Assembly (NCBI GenBank): GCA_900550825.1
Contig: URTZ01000027.1
Coordinates: 1-15,962 of the forward strand
Length of the DNA: 15,962 nucleotides
Reading direction: 5' to 3'
Source of the DNA: an uncultured Collinsella sp.
Lineage (GTDB): Bacteria > Actinomycetota > Coriobacteriia > Coriobacteriales > Coriobacteriaceae
In this document: positions 7,621-14,425 of the stretch, piece by piece
Layout of the letters: every line of letters begins with the position of its first letter
Numbering within the stretch: the first letter of the stretch is position 1
Position numbers and translations under genes: made by a program
Notes under the pieces: model-generated
Told to the model about the DNA's origin: nothing
Databases searched by the model: none
Seen by the model: only the letters and a program-made list of their open reading frames with translations

Positions 7621-7652
7621 CCTGCGATGGTAAACGACGGCACGCAGACCGT

Positions 7653-8387
7653 CTACGCAAGCCCCAAGTGTGCTTTAACCTCGGCAGCGCGACGGCGGGA
7701 CACGGGCACCGTCGAGGTTACGCGATCGAGTCTGAGCTCCATAAGACCCGTGGAACCGATCTCGACATTGTGCACGTCTTCCAAATTGACCAGATAGCTG
7801 CGATGAACGCGAATAAAGCCCTCGGAGACCAAGCGACGCTCGAGCGAAGAGATCGACTCATTGATCAGGTACGTTCCCTCGGCGCAGATGGCGTTGCAAA
7901 AATCGGCGCGCGCCTCAAAGTAGCAGACGTCTGCGGCGGGAATGAACACCTTTTTGCCCCCGCGGTCCACCGTCAGACGCAAAGGCTGGCGCGGAGCGTG
8001 GATAACACGACGGGCACCCAAGGCTGCCTCGATCTTGTCGAGTGCCTTTGACAGGCGTGCGTCCTCGACCGGCTTGACGACATAGTCGACCGCATCGAGG
8101 TTATACGCATCGGCGGCAAACTCGGCAAACGCCGTCACAAACACAACCACCGGCGGCGTCTTTAGGTTCTGCAGCGTCTCGGCAAGCTCAATTCCCGAGC
8201 GGCCGGGCATCGTGATGTCCAAAAACAACACGTTGGGCTTGTTCGAGAGAATCGACTCCACGGCCTCGGTGACATTGCCCGCCTCGGCAATCTGGCCCAC
8301 ACGCGTATCCTTTTCCAACAGATAGCGTAGCTCAGCCCTAATGGGAGGTTCGTCATCAACCACCAAGATGTTCCAGCCTTCGGACAT
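7653..8387 (-). CDS. LytTR-family response regulator (pair 2)
   Basis: The 244-residue protein has a receiver (about 5-120) and a LytTR domain (about 137-242), the same design as the regulator at 1767-2483. Phosphorylation residues are intact: D11/D12, Asp57 in LFLDITMPGRSG, Thr85 and Lys105 in VVKPV. The DNA-binding half has FIRVHRSYLVN (191-201) and VPVSRRR (227-233), almost the same as in the first regulator. That suggests related DNA targets. ATG 8387 has a GAGGGG site 8 nt ahead. It starts 38 nt after the stop of its kinase, so the pair is one operon. It should bind promoters when phosphorylated by that kinase; targets are unknown. Confidence 0.94.
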   Translation of the reverse strand: MSEGWNILVVDDEPPIRAELRYLLEKDTRVGQIAEAGNVTEAVESILSNKPNVLFLDITMPGRSGIELAETLQNLKTPPVVVFVTAFAEFAADAYNLDAVDYVVKPVEDARLSKALDKIEAALGARRVIHAPRQPLRLTVDRGGKKVFIPAADVCYFEARADFCNAICAEGTYLINESISSLERRLVSEGFIRVHRSYLVNLEDVHNVEIGSTGLMELRLDRVTSTVPVSRRRAAEVKAHLGLA

Positions 8388-8425
8388 ATGTGCTTCCCCT
8401 CTTTTTCTCTCAATCCAACCGCGTG

Positions 8426-9811
8426 CTACGCCGTCAACGGCGCCGGCTCATGCGGCTCGCCGTTCAGCTCGACGATGACCTGCGTTCCCACGCCCTCCTG
8501 GGACTTCACGCGCATGCCGGAATCTTCTCCGTAAAAGAAATGGATGCGCTGAAGCACGTTGAAGAGCGCCAGGCCGCAACCTCGCTTGACGGAGCCGTCG
8601 GCGGTAATGCTCTCGGGCTCCTCCAGGCGATGTTGCTCAAACAGATGCGCGCAGACTTCTTCGCTCATACCGATGCCGTCGTCCTCGACGATGATCTCCA
8701 AACCGTCATCGGTCTCGAAAGCCCTAACATGAATAGAAAGCGGCTCGGTCTCGCGCTGCGCGTGCTTGATGCAGTTTTCGAGCAACGGCTGCAAGATAAA
8801 CGGCGGCACCATGCAATCGCGCACCTCAAAGTCGATATCGACCGAGACGCGCAGACGGCCGTCGCCATAACGAGCCTGCATAAGATTGATATAGCGAGTG
8901 CCCTGTTCCACCTCGTGCTCGAGCGTTGTGAGGGTATCGGAATCAGAAAGCGTCTGACGGTAGTAGTTGGAGAAGTCGATCAGCAGCGATCGCGCCTTGT
9001 CGGGCTCGGTTCGAACGAGCGACACGATGGTGCTGATGGTGTTAAACAGAAAATGAGGATCGACCTGCGATTGCAAGGCGCGCAGCTCCACGCGGGCCGT
9101 AAGCTCGTCCTGGCGCTCGAGCTCAAAGCTCGCAAGCTGCGTGGAAATGAGGTCGGCAAAGCCCGAGGCAAGCGCCGTCTGGCGCATATCGATGCTGCTC
9201 AGACGGGGATAATACAGCTCGAGCGTGCCCACGCAATGCCCGCGCACGGTAAGCGGTGCGACAATACCGGCGCGCAGGCGCGGAAAGTAGCCACCTGTCT
9301 CGGTCGAGGCATCGCGCGAGAACACGCTTTGCTCACCGCTGTTGATCACGTTGAGCGTAGTCCGCAGCACCACCGGGGTGCCCGCGGGGCATTTTGCCGA
9401 GTCCTCGCCCCAGCTTGCCAACACCTGCTTGCCGTCGGTAAAGCAGATGGCAGAGGCGATAGTTTCGGACAGGATGATCTTAGAGGCGCCCAGGGCAGCT
9501 TCGGGCGTAAGGCCGCGCGACGTGTAGGCGAATATTTTTGAAGCGATGGCGAGCGTGCGGTCGGTTGCGCTCGATGTGAGGTCGTCGGGAACGACAAAGA
9601 CGTACGAGAAGAAGAAGCACAGCATGACCAAGCCGGCAATGACGACAACGGCCGGAACGGGATTGGGATTATCGGTTAGATCCCAGATGAGCAGCAGGAT
9701 AAGCAGCGGAACGACAATACCGAGCAAGATGGCTTGAACCACATGCTGAGCGGTACGAAAGACCTTGGTAGAGTTGTAGCTCTTGCCCAGAATCAGCCTA
9801 TTGAGATCCAC
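8426..9811 (-). CDS. LytS-type sensor histidine kinase (pair 2)
   Basis: The 461-residue paralogue of the kinase at 2556-3899 has the same order: two hydrophobic helices (about 24-44 and 52-74), a GAF-like region (about 85-225), then the catalytic core. His253 in DPHFLFNTIS is the phospho-acceptor. Asn346 (LQPLLENCIKH) is the N-box and DDGIGMS (377-383) the G1 box. Both proteins share ALASGFA and ELTAR segments leading into the histidine. I prefer GTG 9811 because AAGGAG lies 6 nt ahead. ATG 9817 directly touches that site, which is too close, and would add two residues. The frame stays open to an ATG at 9880, but that part reads across the leader hairpin. It forms an operon with the LytTR gene downstream. 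Confidence 0.9.
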   Translation of the reverse strand: MDLNRLILGKSYNSTKVFRTAQHVVQAILLGIVVPLLILLLIWDLTDNPNPVPAVVVIAGLVMLCFFFSYVFVVPDDLTSSATDRTLAIASKIFAYTSRGLTPEAALGASKIILSETIASAICFTDGKQVLASWGEDSAKCPAGTPVVLRTTLNVINSGEQSVFSRDASTETGGYFPRLRAGIVAPLTVRGHCVGTLELYYPRLSSIDMRQTALASGFADLISTQLASFELERQDELTARVELRALQSQVDPHFLFNTISTIVSLVRTEPDKARSLLIDFSNYYRQTLSDSDTLTTLEHEVEQGTRYINLMQARYGDGRLRVSVDIDFEVRDCMVPPFILQPLLENCIKHAQRETEPLSIHVRAFETDDGLEIIVEDDGIGMSEEVCAHLFEQHRLEEPESITADGSVKRGCGLALFNVLQRIHFFYGEDSGMRVKSQEGVGTQVIVELNGEPHEPAPLTA

Positions 9812-9844
9812 CGTCATCTCCTTCTTACCGACGCACCCCATAGC

Positions 9845-9871
9845 AATAAAGAGGGCCGCAAGCGACCCTCT
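9845..9871 (-). terminator. Hairpin before kinase operon 2: terminator or leader attenuator
   Basis: Plus 9850-9859 pairs with 9862-9871 (9 of 10 positions, loop tightened by two bases). On the minus strand it is followed by TTTATT. It can serve as terminator of the amidohydrolase transcript. The kinase start is only 34-40 nt further, so if the kinase has its own promoter the hairpin lies in its leader. Confidence 0.55.
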
Positions 9872-9872
9872 C

Positions 9873-9888
9873 CATTGCATTATGCAAT
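9873..9888 (-). promoter_or_regulatory. Candidate -10 within a palindrome, kinase operon 2
   Basis: ATTGCA (9874-9879) and TGCAAT (9883-9888) form a perfect 6-bp dyad with a 3-nt spacer. On the minus strand it contains CATAAT (plus 9879-9884), a possible -10. The closest -35-like hexamer, TTGATG, is 20 bp away, so the promoter call is weak. The half-sites resemble those near kinase operon 1 (5178-5198). Confidence 0.3.
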
Positions 9889-9929
9889 CAAATACTGTGT
9901 TTTACATCAAGCCATCGATGAACGGTAGC

Positions 9930-11207
9930 TTAGGCGCTGTACTTGTTTGCCTCGCCGAAGGTGCCGCCCTCGACAATCCAGCCGTCCTTCATGATGACGT
10001 CCATGTTGTCGGTGTTGAGCACGTGGATGTCGGCGGCGACGTCACCGTTGACGACCAGCAGGTCGGCGCACTTGCCGGCCTCGATGGAACCGGTCTCGTC
10101 CTCGATGTGGCACATCTTGGCACCGTTGAGGGTGGCGCAGGTGATGGTCTCGACCGGAGTGAAGCCGATCTTGTCGACGAACTCGTACATCTCCTCGATG
10201 GAGCAAGTGCCGTACGGGGTGACGAAGGAGAAGGAGTCGGAGCCGATCGTCATGACGACGCCGCGCTTCTTGGCCTCGCGCAGGCAGTCGTAGTTGCGCT
10301 GCAGCTCCTTCTCGACCAGGGTGCCCTCGTACTTGTCGTGCAGCTCGGGGACGTAGACGGGCGGATAGGTGGCGTACCAGGTGGGCAGGAAGGCGATCGT
10401 CGGAGTGAAGAAGGTGCCCTGCTCGGCCATGAGGTCCATGGTGCGCTCATCGATATCGAAGCCGTGGATCAGCTGCTCGCAGCCAAAGCGGACGGAATCG
10501 TAGGCAGCGGCGTGGTTGTTGTAGCAGTGGCTCCACACGGGGATGCCGACCATCTTTGCCTCTTCGACCACGGCCTGAATCTCCTCGGAGCAGTAGTGCT
10601 GGTCGCGGCCGGAGTCCCAGCGCCAGATGCCGCCACCGGTAGCCCAGATCTTGATGGCATCGGGGTTCTCGCGCAGGCGACGGCGGACGGCCTTGCGCAG
10701 ATCCCAAGGACCGTCGACCTGATCGCCCCAGGGGTGCGATTCCTTGTTGAGCTCCTGGCTGCAGTGGTGGGAGTCGCCGTGGCCGGCAACGCGGCAGAAG
10801 CCAAGGCCGGTGGCCAGAACGCGCGGGCCCTTGAAGACGCCCTTGTCGATGCAGTCACGGATCTGGATACCAAAGCGGCCGATCTCGCAGACGGTGGTGA
10901 GGCCGTGGGTGAGGCAGTCGTAGGCCTGCTTGACGGCGACGGCCTGCTTCTCGAGGAGCGGCTGCATGACCCAGTCGGTGTCATCGTCGGTCAAGTTGCC
11001 CGAGAAGTGCAGGTGGGTGTCGATCAGGCCGGGAAGGACGGTCTTGCCGGCGGCGTCGATGACCTCAACGCCCTCGGGAAGGTCCTGCATGGCGCCGGCG
11101 TACTCGATCTTGCCGTTGTCGTCGACGAGAACGAGGGAGTTCTCGACCGGCTCGGCACCGGTACCGTCGATGAGCTTGCCGCCAACGATTGCATACTTAG
11201 TGGACAT
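9930..11207 (-). CDS. Metal-dependent amidohydrolase (imidazolonepropionase/prolidase-like, COG1228 type)
   Basis: The 425-residue enzyme has the split beta-sandwich and TIM-barrel layout of amidohydrolases. It starts with YAIVGGKLIDGTG and ends with GSIEAGKCADLLVVNGDV. Metal-site residues can be placed: His65 and His67 in DTHLH, Lys186 in AIKIWATGG (candidate carbamylated lysine), His227, His248 in LIHGF and Asp324 in IGSD. This points to a two-metal centre hydrolysing a C-N bond in a cyclic amide, peptide or acyl-amino acid; the exact substrate is not readable. ATG 11207 has an excellent AAGGAGG site 4 nt ahead. It lies 131 nt after the permease stop on the same strand with no strong terminator between. 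Uptake and hydrolysis of one compound is therefore plausible. Confidence 0.88.
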   Translation of the reverse strand: MSTKYAIVGGKLIDGTGAEPVENSLVLVDDNGKIEYAGAMQDLPEGVEVIDAAGKTVLPGLIDTHLHFSGNLTDDDTDWVMQPLLEKQAVAVKQAYDCLTHGLTTVCEIGRFGIQIRDCIDKGVFKGPRVLATGLGFCRVAGHGDSHHCSQELNKESHPWGDQVDGPWDLRKAVRRRLRENPDAIKIWATGGGIWRWDSGRDQHYCSEEIQAVVEEAKMVGIPVWSHCYNNHAAAYDSVRFGCEQLIHGFDIDERTMDLMAEQGTFFTPTIAFLPTWYATYPPVYVPELHDKYEGTLVEKELQRNYDCLREAKKRGVVMTIGSDSFSFVTPYGTCSIEEMYEFVDKIGFTPVETITCATLNGAKMCHIEDETGSIEAGKCADLLVVNGDVAADIHVLNTDNMDVIMKDGWIVEGGTFGEANKYSA

Positions 11208-11278
11208 GGTTCCTCCTTATGGATCCATATAGTGGGCGAGGCCGTGTTGGGTTAAGGCCTCACAAAGCTACCCAAGTG

Positions 11279-11294
11279 GCGCCGGGTTCGGCGC
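11279..11294. other. Small hairpin between permease and amidohydrolase
   Basis: GCGCCG and CGGCGC form a 6-bp stem around GGTT. There is no T-run on either side, so it is unlikely to terminate transcription. It may affect mRNA stability between the two genes. Confidence 0.35.
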
Positions 11295-11338
11295 GCGGAA
11301 GAGAGGGTCCCGCGCACCTGATCCGCCCCGGCTCGGCG

Positions 11339-12790
11339 TTACTTTTTGCGGGAATTGGTGAAAGCCATGAGGGCCAGGCCAATAGCCAACCAGCCGATCA
11401 CGATGCTCCACTCCACCATGTTGAGGGAGGCGGGAGAGAACGGAATCACAAGCAGGCCGATGATGATGGCGCAGGCAGCGATAGCGAGGGAGATGCCAAA
11501 CTTGCCACCGGGCACCTCGTAGGGACGAGGCAGGTCGGGCTCGGTGAAGCGCATGCGCAGGCAGGCGAGGGCGACCATGCCGCAGGAGAAGATGAAGGCG
11601 AGAGCCGACACGTTGGTCAGAGGGATAAGCATGTTCTTGCCCAGGAACGGACCGACGACGGTGATGACGCCCAGAACAACGCAGGCGAGCTTGGGAGCGC
11701 CGGACTTGGGGTCGACCTCGGCGAACTTCTCGGGCAGCTGGCCCTTGCGGCCCATGGCGAGCATGATGCGGCTCGTTGCGCCGTAGAAGGAGTTCATCGG
11801 GCCCATGGGTCCAAGCGTGGCGATGACGAGCATGGCCAGGTACAGGAGCATGTTGATGCCCTTGAGACAGGCAAGCGCGGGAACCGGGCTCTTAACAAAC
11901 TCATGCCAGTCGAGAATGGTACCGAACGAGTAGATGCAGACCATGTAGAAACCGCCGGCGGCCAGCAGGGCCAGGGAGATGATCTTGCCGAACTTGTTCC
12001 AGTTGAGGCCCTCGGCTGCTTCCTCAGCCTGCTGAGGAATGGTGTCGAAGCCGGCGTAGAAGAACGGGGTCAGAACCAGGACCGACACGATGCCGGCAAA
12101 CAGGCTGGTGCTCTCGGTAGCGGCCTTGCCGCCGCCAGCGCCGGTGACCTGGGAGAACACGGGCATGGCGTTGTCCGGCGAGCCGGTGAACAGCGAGACG
12201 CCCATGGCGAGCAGCATGCCGCAGAGCAGGGCCTTGGTCAGGAAGGCCTGGAGCTTGGCGGCCGAGCTGGCGCCGCGGAAGTTGAGGAAGATGACGTAGA
12301 CTGCAAAGCCGAGCGCGATCAGCGTCGGGAACAGGTAGACGTCGGCCCCCAGGATGGTGTAGAGCTTGACGGCGCGCAGCCACTCAAGGCCGGGCAGGCT
12401 GCCGAACATCTCGGACACGAGGGTCGAAATGGCGATGGCCTCCCACGGGCACAGGATGCCGTTGCCCAGGGCCAAAAGCCATCCGGTGATGTAGCTCAGT
12501 GTACGGCCAAAGCTACGATCGACATACTCGACGATGCCGCCCGAGATGGGGATAGCAGCCGTGAGCTCACCGAAAACAGCTCCGACGGGCACGAGGAAGA
12601 TTGCACCCAAGAGGAATGCGATCATAGCGGGAACGGGACCGCCGCCCACGACCATCCAGTCGCCGACCTGCAGAACCCAACCGGTACCGATAATGGCACC
12701 AAAGCCGATGGTGAAGAAGTTCCAGAGCGAGAGCGTTTTCTTCATGCCGCCGTTATCCTCGACTGCAACTTCTGCGTTCTTGTCCGCCAT
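11339..12790 (-). CDS. APC-superfamily amino-acid permease
   Basis: The 483-residue protein has about 12 hydrophobic helices. The first carries the APC substrate-backbone loop GAIIGTGW (31-38), the hallmark of amino acid/polyamine/organocation transporters. The next helices show GELTAAIPISGG (74-85), typical of the same superfamily. A soluble hydrophilic start (1-20) precedes helix 1. It imports or exchanges an amino acid or amine across the cell membrane; specificity cannot be assigned. ATG 12790 has a strong AGGAGG site 6 nt ahead. The leader upstream carries two hairpins (12811-12827 and about 12834-12856). The amidohydrolase gene follows on the same strand. Confidence 0.92.
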   Translation of the reverse strand: MADKNAEVAVEDNGGMKKTLSLWNFFTIGFGAIIGTGWVLQVGDWMVVGGGPVPAMIAFLLGAIFLVPVGAVFGELTAAIPISGGIVEYVDRSFGRTLSYITGWLLALGNGILCPWEAIAISTLVSEMFGSLPGLEWLRAVKLYTILGADVYLFPTLIALGFAVYVIFLNFRGASSAAKLQAFLTKALLCGMLLAMGVSLFTGSPDNAMPVFSQVTGAGGGKAATESTSLFAGIVSVLVLTPFFYAGFDTIPQQAEEAAEGLNWNKFGKIISLALLAAGGFYMVCIYSFGTILDWHEFVKSPVPALACLKGINMLLYLAMLVIATLGPMGPMNSFYGATSRIMLAMGRKGQLPEKFAEVDPKSGAPKLACVVLGVITVVGPFLGKNMLIPLTNVSALAFIFSCGMVALACLRMRFTEPDLPRPYEVPGGKFGISLAIAACAIIIGLLVIPFSPASLNMVEWSIVIGWLAIGLALMAFTNSRKK

Positions 12791-13144
12791 TGTTCCCCTC
12801 CTTTCCTTTTTGACGCCCTTGGCGTCACCCCTTGCGCGGTCCGTTTTGCCGCGCGCTTTTATTCCATGGCTTTAAGATACGGCCTTGGCGCAGCAGCGCC
12901 GCTCGCAGCTCGACCGAAGGCAGAACTGCAAAACGAGCGGCGCCATTTTTGGGACGAACGGCGGGAGACGTCATTCGTCTTGGACGCTTTCATCTTGTCT
13001 GCTTTTGAAGACCTGTTGCCGTGACGCTTGGCGCGCGGCGCGGCAACGTTCATACCATTTGTCAGGCTTTTGGCGCACATACCCATGTGTCGTGCATCTT
13101 TTTATGTAGGATAGACAAGTTACACATGAGGCAAGGTGATTCGA
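12791..13144. other. Divergent intergenic region with several hairpins
   Basis: This 354-base stretch lies between the permease (minus) and the peptidase (plus) and must hold both promoters; none matches consensus well. Structures seen: a 7-bp stem TGACGCC/GGCGTCA (12811-12827) near the permease ribosome binding site; GCGCGG/CCGCGC arms just upstream (12834-12856); a 10-bp perfect inverted repeat (12896-12905 with 12934-12943) followed by CATTTTT on the plus strand; and CACAT/ATGTG arms around 13076-13089 in front of the peptidase gene. A 75-codon minus-strand frame (12859-13086) covers these repeats and is probably not a gene. No known riboswitch is recognised. Confidence 0.5.
12896..12950 (+). 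terminator. 10-bp perfect inverted repeat followed by T5
   Basis: GCGCCGCTCG (12896-12905) and CGAGCGGCGC (12934-12943) pair exactly around 28 nt, which itself contains GCAG/CTGC. On the plus strand CATTTTT follows. It has terminator shape, yet no plus-strand gene lies upstream. It could stop antisense transcription through the permease promoter. Confidence 0.35.
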
Positions 13145-14146
13145 ATGGCATACGGATACAATGACGGCGACCAACGGCCACAAAGCGTGCGCCTTGCCGG
13201 CCGCACCACGCCAACGCCCAGAAGCACCTCCGACAACGACAACCCGCAGCGCCCCCAAGAGCAGCCCGGGGCTTCTTCGCGGCAGCAAAGCCGTACCGTG
13301 CAGCAGTCAGACCGCGTGAGTACGAGCACACGCCAACGCCAGACCGACACATCGCAGCCACGCCGCTACGATCGCCGTAAGACCGACTACTACGTCAAGC
13401 GTTCCTTTTCGCGACCTCAACGCGATCGCGGCAATTCCTCCCCTCACCCCGCGTCGCACACCACAAGCCACGCGCTTCCGGCCCGCCGCCTACGCCTTGC
13501 GCTTTGCTCCATCGCCGCCTGCCTCGTCTTTGTGTTTTTGGGATCCTGTATCTCCCACGGATCAGCCGGTCTTGAGCCCACTGCCGAGGACAAGCTGCTT
13601 AAAGCTCCCGTCGCGCCCGGTTACTCCTTTGCGTTCTCGACCCCACGCTCGCAATGGCAGGCCGGCACCATGCCCCACATCTACCAAATTGACCCCGCAT
13701 GGTCGGAGCTGCCCTATGCCGGTGGCACTATTCGCGAAAACGCTTGCGGTCCTACCTGCCTCACCATGGTCTATATCTTTAAGACCGGCCATACCGATAA
13801 GACGCCGGTCGATATATGCGCACTGGCCGAAGCCGGCAACTACGCCCCCACCGGTGCCACCGAGTGGTCGTTTATGACAGGCGGTGCGTGGCAGCTGGGG
13901 CTCAACGGAACACAGCTCTATAACGATCGCGAATCGATTACCCAAGCACTTCGCTCGGGTGCGCCCGTCATCGCCGCAGTGCGCCCCGGTACGTTTACCA
14001 ACGTAGGCCACTACATCGTGCTCTACGGCATCGACGACGCCAACCAGATTGGCGTCTACGACCCCAACTCGGCCAGCCGCAGCGCCCGCCGCTGGGGCGT
14101 CGTAGAGGTCCTCAACGAAGTCGAAGCCATGTGGGCCTACTACTAG
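13145..14146 (+). CDS. Membrane-anchored C39-like (papain-fold) cysteine peptidase
   Basis: The 333-residue protein has three parts. Residues 1-112 are low-complexity and rich in Q, R, S, T and P, so probably disordered and cytosolic. A single hydrophobic helix follows (about 116-136), then a Peptidase_C39_2-like domain (about 160-333) facing outward. Catalytic candidates are Cys201 in ENACGPTCLTMV, His289 in VGHYIVLYG and Asp306 in VYDPN. Gln181 (IYQID) may form the oxyanion hole. The helix ends in FLGSCISHGS, but the Cys is not in a strong lipobox. ATG 13145 has an AAGGTG site 6 nt ahead; GTG at 13136 would overlap that site. No bacteriocin or ABC gene is nearby, so leader-peptide processing is unlikely. 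A role at the cell surface is inferred. Confidence 0.85.
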   Translation: MAYGYNDGDQRPQSVRLAGRTTPTPRSTSDNDNPQRPQEQPGASSRQQSRTVQQSDRVSTSTRQRQTDTSQPRRYDRRKTDYYVKRSFSRPQRDRGNSSPHPASHTTSHALPARRLRLALCSIAACLVFVFLGSCISHGSAGLEPTAEDKLLKAPVAPGYSFAFSTPRSQWQAGTMPHIYQIDPAWSELPYAGGTIRENACGPTCLTMVYIFKTGHTDKTPVDICALAEAGNYAPTGATEWSFMTGGAWQLGLNGTQLYNDRESITQALRSGAPVIAAVRPGTFTNVGHYIVLYGIDDANQIGVYDPNSASRSARRWGVVEVLNEVEAMWAYY

Positions 14147-14157
14147 TCATTGGGCAC

Positions 14158-14274
14158 TCATTGGGGACAGACTTAAATGAGTACCTGGGAAACTGTGCCC
14201 CGCTTTGGACACTCATTGTGGGATGCGCTTTCCGCAGTTGATCGGTGCCACGCATTTAAGTCTGTCCCCAATGA
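14158..14274. repeat. 117-bp element with 22-bp perfect terminal inverted repeats
   Basis: Bases 14158-14179 (beginning TCATTGGGGACAGAC, ending TTAAATG) are the exact reverse complement of 14253-14274. The 73-bp interior has no frame. CACTCATTG occurs twice (14155-14163 and 14209-14217), and TCATTGGG is also present at 14148-14155, directly after the peptidase stop codon. The GGGGACAGAC-type arm resembles palindromes I recall being linked with REP-associated tyrosine transposases, but no such gene is in the window. It may be a REP/MITE-like element or an unusual terminator of the peptidase gene. Confidence 0.7.
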
Positions 14275-14323
14275 CCAGCCCTAGGCTGCCGGCAGGAAAG
14301 GAACGTCCCTAAGTGCCGGGTTG

Positions 14324-14360
14324 AAACAAAAGCCCCGCAGTCGGAGCGGACTGCGGGGCT
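14324..14360 (-). terminator. Terminator of carbamate kinase
   Basis: AGCCCCGCAGTC (plus 14331-14342) pairs perfectly with GACTGCGGGGCT (14349-14360) around a 6-nt loop. On the minus strand TTTTGTTT follows. The 12-bp stem makes this the strongest terminator in the window. It lies about 65 nt past the arcC stop. Confidence 0.92.
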
Positions 14361-14425
14361 CATGAAGAGAGGCTAGTTTGTGGGCGCTTTGCCTGGCGCC
14401 CACGAGAGAGGCAACAGAGTAGAGA

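Noticed and set aside
9918..9926. Exact match on the minus strand (ACCGTTCAT) to the degenerate LytTR box consensus upstream of kinase operon 2
   Set aside because: The 9-base pattern is so degenerate that more than ten matches are expected by chance in a window this size. No second repeat lies about 21 bp away as LytTR dimers need.
9783..13024. Very long plus-strand frames of 490 and 601 codons
   Set aside because: They are antisense shadows of the amidohydrolase and permease genes, caused by high GC and biased codons. Their translations are simple acidic/histidine-rich sequence without motifs.
12859..13086. Minus-strand frame of 75 codons before the permease
   Set aside because: Low-complexity basic sequence across the promoter and hairpin region, with no ribosome binding site. 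It is better explained as untranslated DNA.
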